Below, piece after piece: positions 55,171 to 64,000 of a stretch of DNA of 64,000 bases (position 1 is the first letter of the stretch; every line of letters starts with the position of its first letter). Below the pieces are notes generated by a model, which made no database searches, had not been told where the DNA came from, and saw nothing but the letters and a program-made list of their open reading frames with translations. The DNA comes from Mansonella perstans. Taxonomy: Eukaryota > Nematoda > Chromadorea > Rhabditida > Onchocercidae. The position numbers and the translations under genes were made by a program. The DNA lies in contig JBAMDO010000144.1 of assembly GCA_037074765.1 (NCBI GenBank), positions 84,566 to 148,565 on the forward strand, written 5' to 3'.

Positions 55171-58100
55171 TCATGATTGGCGGCAGCCTTCGCTTATCTG
55201 AGCGCAGGTAACATTTTGCAATCGACGATGTAACGAATAGAACGTGGGACGTTGCTCTAAATCATAGCTCCAACAGGGCAATATAAATTCACGGTAAAAA
55301 CTGACAGATGAAAAGTCGGGTTTCTCCAAGTAGAACTGAAAAAATAAAGTTAAATTTCCCAAAAATTCATGATTACTTAATCGATTTTGAAATTAGAAAG
55401 GAATTTGATTATAAATCTCGTATATTTCTCTATCATGACCTCGAAATCGAGATTATAAAGAAATATATGTTTTGAATAAGACAGTGTAAATTTTTGATGA
55501 AAAATGGTGAATAAAAAATTAGGCTTTTCAAATTACATGGTAGTATATGCAGATGCGATCACGACGGGAACAAGCCGATGGAAGAAGTGAAAGTATGGAG
55601 AACTTGAAAGCCTGAGATATTACTTAAATAGAATGAATAGCTTTTCTCCAATTTTTCAACCTTCAACTTTCAATTCCTAATGTAATAACACAAAAATGAA
55701 ATGGGTAGGCGATTACGTGAAATCTAATTATAATATCAATAAATACTGATAAGTGATGATGATATGGAAACAGAAAGTTAACCTAGACATGACAATGTTC
55801 ATTTATCCACTAACCTTTAACGTCCGATGTTGTTTCATAAATAATAAATTTTGATATATATCTTTCGGAGTCATCGCTTCATAAGGATATTTACGACAAA
55901 CGTTCAGTACCTCCCAAAGTGTCACACCAAACGACCATACATCACCTTTGATTGTAAATATTTCCTGGAATTTGAAATCTAACTCTAGCAAATGTTATAA
56001 ACAGCATTGTAATGATAACAATCCGACTTATAACTTTTGAGGAGTTCAATAAAAAATAAGCATTAATGGATGAAACTTTACCGTAACTTCAAATTAAATT
56101 TTTAATGCTTGCTTCGTTATCATTTCTACTGAAGTTTATTAAAATTTGTATTTAATACATTTTATTTACCACATCTGTTTTATTTGAAATCCACATTTTA
56201 TTTATTCATCTCCATCAATCACTTATCACTATTCAGTTTGTTTTTCATTCAATGGGATAATTTCAGGATTCTGAATTAAATTAGAGCTGATAGAAAAAAG
56301 AATGTAATAGAAGTTCGGAAATAATTACTGCATAAACTCCAAAAATCTTGATTCTATTCTTAATCTGTTCACGTTTTTTTCAGTAACTTCAAGTGTTCTC
56401 TTACTTCCGTAACCGTCTCCCAAGACATCCACCGGATTCGTTCACAATTTGGCGGGCTATCTACTTCAAAGTGATCCAGTTTGTAAGCCAAGGAAAGTTT
56501 AATGGTGCCACCAGCCATCATACAATTATTCGCCGAAAGATTCCCGTGGAAGTAATCTTTAGATTCCAAATACGACATTCCGGCTGCAATTTGTGTGCTT
56601 ATCGATAGCAGTACTCCTGCCCTGTAATAGGTTACATAAATGGAAGTTATTAATACGAAAGTAAATACGTAGTACGTATCTGTTGTTTGATTAAATAAAA
56701 TCTCCTTGATGCTCACTGATTTTGAGCTATTTTTCCGTATTACCAAGTATAAAATATCTCAAAACAAAAAAGCAGTAATTTGTCGATGAATTGACCTGTA
56801 TAGTAGCATCTCATTGTATACACTGTCAAGAAATTGGTCAAGATTTTTCTCGATGTATTCATGAATACAACTTGTCAATACTCCATTACAGCACACGCCA
56901 GTCACTTCCAATATATTTTGATGTCGTAGACTGCTTAATTCGCCTACAATTGTTTCAAATTCTCTTCGACTATCATGATTTCGATGAAATACCATTGTAC
57001 GCTGTTCCAACTGGCAAAGCCAAATCTAAAATATTAGGATAATCTCAAAAAATAGGAAATAACTAGTGTAGAAATTACCTGCGGAACTATTAATTTACTC
57101 ATTAATAATGACTCTTTCATTAGAACAAAGGAATTCCTAGCAATTAAGCAATAAGTCTTATCAACTAACCTCACCAAATCGGCTATTACCCAAATGTTTA
57201 TGGAATTGTAAACATTTTGGATCAATTTCGATGAAATTCGTTGACCTATTTGTAGCGTGAACTTTATGATAATCATCAGCTATTGGAGATGTCACCAAAT
57301 TCCTTAACACAACAAAAAGGAAAAAGAAATTAATCGATTTTCAAAGCTTTAAAGTTGATGTTAATGGCTTTATCTCTTTTTAGGTACTTCTTTTTAGGTA
57401 CTTCTACCAGCAATTTCCACATCACTGCTAATAATAATTCAGCTTGATTAGCTGTGTAGGAAGTAATCTATTCACGATAAGCTCAAAATTGTTGAAGTAA
57501 ACTGTTTCAAAAAGCCTATCTCAAAAAAAATTCTAATGATATTTCTCCTATGGCAAGGGATTTCCGCATATATATATATATAAGCTCCAGAGACTTTTTT
57601 TGCATGCAGTAAATTTGACCGAAGAAATTGCTGCTAAGGTTTCGTCTGGTAAAAATTCTTATATGATGTCACGTGTCTGACACATCATATCGAAGTATAT
57701 TGGGTTGGATTCAAAGATAAAATAATCCGCAAAATGAAGTATACCTGACGTAATTCGGCTCAGCATATTCACCACCGGAGGATTGATAGACTTGAAGTTT
57801 TTCTAATAATGAATTTTGCATATTGTCATTGGCCATACGGTAGGCATTAGGTGATGTAGGCTAAAATAATGTAATATTTTATCAATAATTTGATTTAAAA
57901 AAAAAAAGTCCAATTTTATTGGGTCGAAATGTATACAGTTTATCTTTTCCATTCATTCTTAAGCGACTGCAAGATTTTAATTCTTTCAAGCAAAAGCAAA
58001 TTTTAATTCTTTCAAGCAATTTCAAGCAAATATTGATATGACAGATTTTGCTTTTATAACCATTTTTGTATATTTTTGCAAGTTTAAAATAAAAAACCAT

Positions 58101-61100
58101 TGAAAAATCGTGGATATCAAAAATAAAAACTTTAGCTGTTCGTCCTTCGATTGTCATTCGTACATCTTTCGAATTCTTTTGTAACATTGTAAATGACCTT
58201 TTTCGGGAAAATGTACGACGGTAAATCCATATCAAGTAGAAAAGGATAATGACGGCACAGAATAGGAAAAGCAGTGATATTATTACAGCTGAAAATATTA
58301 AATGTCAAATGGAGCTTACAACTCTTAAATTTCAAACTTTTAAAATCATGCCATTGAGATTAACTTGCGAATTTATACAAATGACATCATCAACTGATAC
58401 TTCATATATATCAAAAAACATCATGACACATGAGAATTTTTAACTAAGCTTTGATTTTAATTAAATTAAACAAACCAATTGATATCCACTGTGTACCATC
58501 TTCAGATATATTATCGATAGCGAAATAGGTTAGTGTATCACTTCTATTTGATGGGTGATCCAAATCAAATTCTTCAACTTCCATATCATCTGATTCAAGC
58601 ATTTCACTTGCTGCAATGGTTCTTCTTAGGAAAAACATTATTGTCGCGAATTTATAACGCGAAACTTCCACTAATGACATTATAAGCATTCAATCCTAAG
58701 ATTGTGATCTAAAGTTATATCTTTTGAATTCAGGTAAATTCTATTGTAATCCTCTATTGTGCGCCATAAATGATTCCCTCAATTATTTTCCCTCCTTTAT
58801 CTGAAATTATATATATATAGGATGGTCAATCTTCTAAATTCATTTAACTCTTCACTTCTTCTATTATATCCTTATCCAATTCTTCCTCGTTAAGCCACGT
58901 TCGCATTTGTTAATGTCTTGGCCACGTTCGCATTTGTTAATGTCTTGGCCACGTTCGCATTTGTTAATATTGTTAATAAAGGTTTAATTACCCAAGTTTG
59001 AGATTGAGTTCTATCGCGCTACGAAACCCTACACAATACAACGCCCTATAACGAATCCGCTAGTATATTGTTGGCCGATATCGACCTCTCATAAGAAAAA
59101 TTCACGACAATTATTTCTTCGAATTGAAGAAAATTTTGTTTGGAGTCTTGTATTACGTTATATTTTAATTATGTAATTTTGACTATAAAATAAATTAACT
59201 TGAGAGCAAAATCTTCTTGTTTTAATTTGAACAAAAAGTGCTGAAACTGACTAAATTCGAATTTAATTTCACTCAGCAATAACCAGCTACTATTTTTTGA
59301 CAAAGTTAGTTCAACTCGTAATTCTTTAGCAACTCGACCTGGTACTGGTATTCGTATCCATCTGAAATTCATTTAAATGAAAAAAAAAAATTAGAATTAT
59401 TCAATAAAATGCATATGATCATAATTCGCCACTTTTTTTATAATTTTGACCATCTGAATAATTGAAAACTTACGACGCCTACTTTCAGTGAAGATAAAAC
59501 CTTTAATTACCATTTATTTTTATTATTGATTTTTTCGCTGGAATAACTTGCAAGGCAAACCTGGCTGATTGGAAATTTCTATCTGGGATATAATTAAAAT
59601 ATAATGTTCTCGGTGAATATTGACCTCCACCTTGCGATGAGAACCATATTTGTGCTCGTTTAAATGCCTGAAACAAAAATAAAATAAGTTATTTAAAATT
59701 GAATTCACCATTGAAAAATAGCTGTCTCAAATTTGGTAGAAAATACGGAATCGTCAATTTTCAATTCTATAAGATTTAAAATGAATACTTGTAGATAAAT
59801 GATCGAAATTGTTTCTTAGAAATAAAATACAATCAAATGAACAGGAATACACATTGATAAGTGCAACGTATCATCTGTTCATTGCGCTCATTATACGCAG
59901 CTAATATGTAATCACCCAAAACGTGATTTATGAATCAAGCTGTTAAGTTGTTTCATTGGTTACATTTTGAGTGTGGTCTATCTCAATCCTCAATTCTCAC
60001 AAAATTTTTGTTTAATAACCTGAGCACCAGCTTTTAAGAAATTTGATGTATGAAACAAAATAGCACTGATAATTTTCTTCTTCGCAAATAATACTTCAAT
60101 CGTAATAGTTGTTCCTGCAACAAAATTTTATTTCATCTCAAAAAAAAGTAGATTTAGAAGTTCTGCGAAGATTGCATAGCAAAAAACATTTGATGCAAAT
60201 TAAACAGTGATGTTGTTTCAACCATTTTCAACAATTACATTAAGGAAAGTTTTAGATACGCAAAATAATAATTGATTGAATATTAAAATATTAAAAAGAC
60301 CAAGAAGTTCGAATTATCTTTAAAATTTTGCAAAAATTTAACCGTAATTAAATTTTTCATTTTCTTGTTTTTAATTTGAAAATAAAACGATTGTTTAAAA
60401 AATTGATCTTGCAATTTAATAAATTATAAGCATGAATTAAGTGTGAAAAAGATCAAAATTTAGGATAGTTTTAATTAGAATACCATGTTTTTCCTTACTC
60501 CAGCCAATCCACTTTTCAGGATATTTTTCAAAATTATCCATGCCAACAGTGCCATCATATAATTTGCCAAGACCTTTGATCAAATATCGAGATGAATTTG
60601 CAATTCCGTCATATGATGCATCTTTCAAGTTTAGACCATCTATTACATCACCTTCCGGTACTGTATAGGATAGAAGTTGATCTGAAATATTATGCCTAGC
60701 TTATTTAATTGACTCATTCATTTAAATAACTTAGATGGATGTCAACAAAGATACTATTTCAGGTTTGTAAGAGTGATTTCTTTGGGACTTCGATTTCCAA
60801 GGCTGCAATAATTGGTTGCCTTTCTCTAACTGATTAAGCTTTTATTTTATCTCCTCCAATATATAATATCCGTGAAAATGTGACATGACCTCTGTAAGAA
60901 CATCCGTAAAGTTCAACACGCATACAAACAGTGCGCGTTATTTCGGAAACAGGTATGATGCGTAGATTCCGTACAACAATCCCACCATTTAGTGATTGAA
61001 ATACTGCCGATTGCGTATCAGTATTACCAACGAGCACCTACAAAAATCTTTTTTTCAATCCTTAGCTTCACTCTAAAGTAAATTACACATTTACGTAAGT

Positions 61101-64000
61101 AATCAAACGCACCAACGGTTTTCACATCCCTTTTGTTGCTATTTGTTCAGCATACATCAAACAATTATTTTCTAATTATGGATTTTTTTCAGTCTCATAA
61201 GGTCGATTGAGACCAGCCTTTTTAGCTTTACTTTTAGCATATCAAAAAATTGGTATAATTATAAAGAAATACTAATCGATTCCTTAAAAGAATTGCCGTG
61301 AGCATCAAGTAACAAACATTTCGACAAAACTTACATAATTTTTTTCGTGTCTAATTTTTTCGTAAATATTTTATTCAAGAATTTAATTTTGAGCGAATTT
61401 TGAAAATTTGCAGGAAAAAATTGTTTCCATACTTCATTAATTTGCTCCAAATTTCAAAAAAAAGTTGGAGAAAATTTTAAACATATAATTTTCTAAATTG
61501 GAAATATAAATTTATTTAAATTTTTAGGTCATTCATTTTTATTGGTCAAAGACCTACTTTGTCACGTAATGGCAGACTCCTAAACTGCATAACTGAAATA
61601 ATCAAACTGATAAAGTATTTTTGATATGTTTCCATAGCTTCGATTTGTGAACAGTTCAGAAAAAAATTGTTGCCTTAAGCTCACTAACCGAATGATTAAT
61701 GTAATTGGATAACTAATTAGTTATTTGCAATAATTTTATACGTGAACTAATTTTTAATATAAACATCTCATTCCTAAACAAAAATCAAAAGATTTAATTT
61801 CTTGTATTTCATCACATAATTTGATTAAAAATTAATTTTGGATGTAAAAATCGATGTCAACTATATTTCAAATATTAATTTTTATTTTGATTGAAGAAAC
61901 GAAGTAAAAACAAAAGAACTGTTACTTCATTTTGATTCCCATCTTTATATCGTGCCCAAGTACCAAGGCTTTCACGCCAGTACTCCAGCATATAGCCTGG
62001 AGTATATTCCAATCCACGTCCGCCATCAAAGCGTCCTTGTGTTTCAACAGCTGTTATTACCATATCCATATCAAAATCAATTTGTAGCCATTCCACTACT
62101 TCAGAGCTGATTTGATGACGTGGACACCAAGCACCACTTCCACGTTCCGTCCGTATTCTGCAAATAAATTTTTTTCTTACCAAAAATTTTATAAAGAATA
62201 TTGCTTTAATCATAATGGTTTCAGAATTACAGGTTTGCGTAATAGATTACCGCACGTGACCCTCAGAATGATCCTTGGAAACAGAATTTAGGTATGGTCT
62301 TTCATTCTGTTTTCAGACTTATGATACTTTGGCTATTAGGAAATTCTGCTTAATTTCATTAGACTCATTCGTGATCGAATCATTCGCTTCACTAAGTTCC
62401 CAATCATTGATATTTGCTAAGCAGAGTAAAAGAAAGATGGAAAGGTCAAATTATAAAATTTTCAAAATTAAAGAATTTCCGTCAAATTTGCTTTGCTCAA
62501 TTTATTTTTAATATAAGACATGAGGGAAATCTTCCTGCCTAGCAAATATCAGTAGTCTAAATGACTAAAATAGGAAGAGGAAATTCTCTTCTTACTAAGG
62601 AAACGGCAATAACGAACCGTGATCACTTTAATAAATTGCTAGATGTAATTATATTTAATGCATTTACAATATATCAATAACAATTTTTTTCTTCTACAAT
62701 GTGATAATAGCAGTTGGCGCCAATTAAATTGATTTTTCTTAATTATCAATATTCCATATAATGACGATAAAATAGTATATTGTAAAATTACTAGGATTTT
62801 TCTATCCTCAGCAAATTAGAACAATTTATTTGAGAGAAAGTTTTGAATAAATTTGGTTTACACGAGTGTGAAGTCTTTTGATGAACAAACCTTCGTTTCT
62901 TTTTTCAATAAATTAAATTGGGTTTGGAAAATTTTCTTTCAAATTATATGTATTTAATATATTTTTAAATTTAACAATTTATAACTTTAAAAAATTAAAT
63001 ATCACCAAATGCAACGATATGAGTTTAAAATTTATTGCAAATTCAATACAGTAACAGGTAACTCTTCTTATCACTAATAACTTATCACTAATCATGCGAA
63101 CAAGTTCTTTCTTTTTTTGACTTTTGCATAATCGAGATCCATTTCAACTTTAATTATAATCCTTTTAATTTTGCATCATAGTTATCAGAAAATTTTAACT
63201 TTACATGTAAAAATTTTATATTTTTTTTAAAATTTTGTGCGTTCATTTGTTGTCCATATTCATCTACTCAATTTTCTTTATTTCATTACGTATGAGATAT
63301 ACAGAATATGAATGAAATCAGAATAATTAATGCGTTGTTATATAAAGGAGGGACCAAATGGCTTAAATGAATTCAATTAATTACTCATCTCAACAATCCC
63401 ATACGTTACGCAAATAAAATTACCCCAAGCAATGAGATGGAGAGAATGCTTGCAATGTTGAGTCTAAATTTAAGCAAAGCTACGACAAATTCAACTTATC
63501 GTCACATAGCAGTAAACAATACATGACGCAAGAATTTTAGCCGCATTTTTGAATTATCAGTGATAAATCTTATCATTTTATAAAATGATTTGAAATTAAT
63601 TCAAAATTTGCGCTGAATTTTCCTTTCTTTTCCGAAGTTTGTTTGAATAAAATCAGTGTGGGGAAAATTCCATTTCATTTCAGATTAATTAGTTTGAATT
63701 AGTCCGGACTTTTCAAATTCAAAATCTTCAACTAATTGATCAAAATTATTCCGCCTTTTGTTTGAATTACTTGATTTTAAATTGCTTGATTTCGCTCAAA
63801 GTAAAATTTAAACCCACAAATTTGATTTGAATATTTTGCAATGCTTGTGGGAAAGGAAAAATTGAACGAAAACGATTAAGGAAACGTTTTATTAATGTAA
63901 AAAAGTAATCCACCAAATAACCTTGAATTCTGCGGCCCAGTAGTGTCAATATCATGGCTTGAACTTGCTGATAATTGATTGTCTTTGATAACACCTGACT
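55171..64000 (-). CDS. Discoidin domain receptor with degenerate kinase domain, 5' end beyond window
   Basis: Fifteen exons join in frame to about 762 residues: 63922-64000 (cut by the window edge), 61926-62157, 60890-61037, 60484-60681, 60020-60114, 59561-59667, 59248-59361, 58476-58624, 58131-58288, 57745-57860, 57170-57302, 56796-57025, 56405-56621, 55815-55964 and 55171-55335. Order: discoidin domain (GSGAWCPRHQ, WLQIDFD, TQGRFDGGRGLEY, CMRVELYGC), DS-like domain (SYDGI, GLGKLYDGTVGMDNF), a transmembrane helix in 58131-58288, a short juxtamembrane stretch, and a tyrosine-kinase fold ending in WSYDLEQRPTFYSLHR. DDRs are collagen-sensing receptor kinases. Here the glycine loop is LGNSRFGE, beta-3 reads MVFH instead of VAVK, HRDLATRN is HGNLSANN, and DFG is LAY. 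Catalysis is therefore unlikely. Signal peptide and first exons lie outside the window. Confidence 0.92.
56525..56548 (-). other. Degenerate HRD catalytic loop of the receptor
   Basis: These codons read HGNLSANN where DDR kinases have HRDLATRN. Both the arginine and the catalytic aspartate are replaced. The flanking conserved sequence (AAGMSYLESKDYF before, CMMAGGTIKL after) fixes the alignment. Confidence 0.85.
58895..58970. repeat. 27-base minisatellite, three copies, in a receptor intron
   Basis: Near-identical units (core CCACGTTCGCATTTGTTAAT) are repeated at a 27-base period between exons 58476-58624 and 59248-59361. The third copy is truncated. It is unrelated in sequence to the repeat upstream of rps-5. 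Confidence 0.9.
62158..63921 (-). other. Long first visible intron of the receptor gene
   Basis: A 1.76 kb intron between the exon at the window edge and exon 61926-62157. It is AT-rich and low in complexity, with no additional exon recognised. It interrupts the discoidin domain just before the GSGAWCP block. Confidence 0.7.

Overview
The window is nuclear DNA from a nematode, most likely a parasitic clade III (filarial-type) worm. Four things support this. The sequence is strongly AT-rich. Its genes are broken into many small exons by short introns with TTTTCAG-type acceptors. Several start codons lie only 7-65 bases downstream of a splice-acceptor consensus, as expected for spliced-leader trans-splicing. 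The gene content (alpha spectrin without vertebrate additions, a worm-type RNA-dependent RNA polymerase of the EGO-1/RRF family, MEK-1) also fits. The species is inferred, not proven. I joined exons by hand; every join listed keeps the reading frame. All coordinates should be checked against RNA data.

Layout, left to right. 543-4910 (+): an unrecognised ten-exon multi-pass membrane protein of about 494 aa. 4911-8183: non-coding sequence with a TG microsatellite and a degenerate TATCCATTTTAAT repeat, plus a possible first exon of the next gene at 6775-6996. 8184-11385 (+): MAP kinase kinase 7 (mek-1). 13144-13987 (+): a two-exon, 107-residue CUE-like protein. 14210-26757 (+): a 32-exon RNA-dependent RNA polymerase with the DLDGD active site. 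27692-43388 (-): a complete alpha-spectrin gene in 38 exons whose joined length, 2425 aa, matches the family. 43454-47308: a 3.9 kb divergent intergenic region. 47309-47988 (+): a TMEM256/DUF423 membrane protein. 49311-51103 (-): O-phosphoseryl-tRNA(Sec) selenium transferase (SepSecS). 52101-53589 (-): ribosomal protein S5 (uS7). 55171-64000 (-): a discoidin domain receptor whose 5' end is beyond the window.

The genes do not form one pathway. They are a mixed housekeeping, signalling and small-RNA neighbourhood: membrane skeleton (spectrin), stress-MAPK signalling (mek-1), secondary siRNA synthesis (RdRP), selenocysteine-tRNA synthesis (SepSecS), translation (rps-5) and matrix sensing (DDR). 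No bacterial, viral or transposon coding sequence was recognised, and no tRNA, rRNA or CRISPR array was seen.

The most interesting observations are these. The DDR appears to be a pseudokinase, with the glycine loop, beta-3 lysine, HRD and DFG all degenerate. Four exact 27-base repeats just upstream of rps-5 each carry a splice acceptor. One RdRP intron appears to use a GC donor. A tiny CUE-type protein lies only 222 bases upstream of the first recognised RdRP exon.
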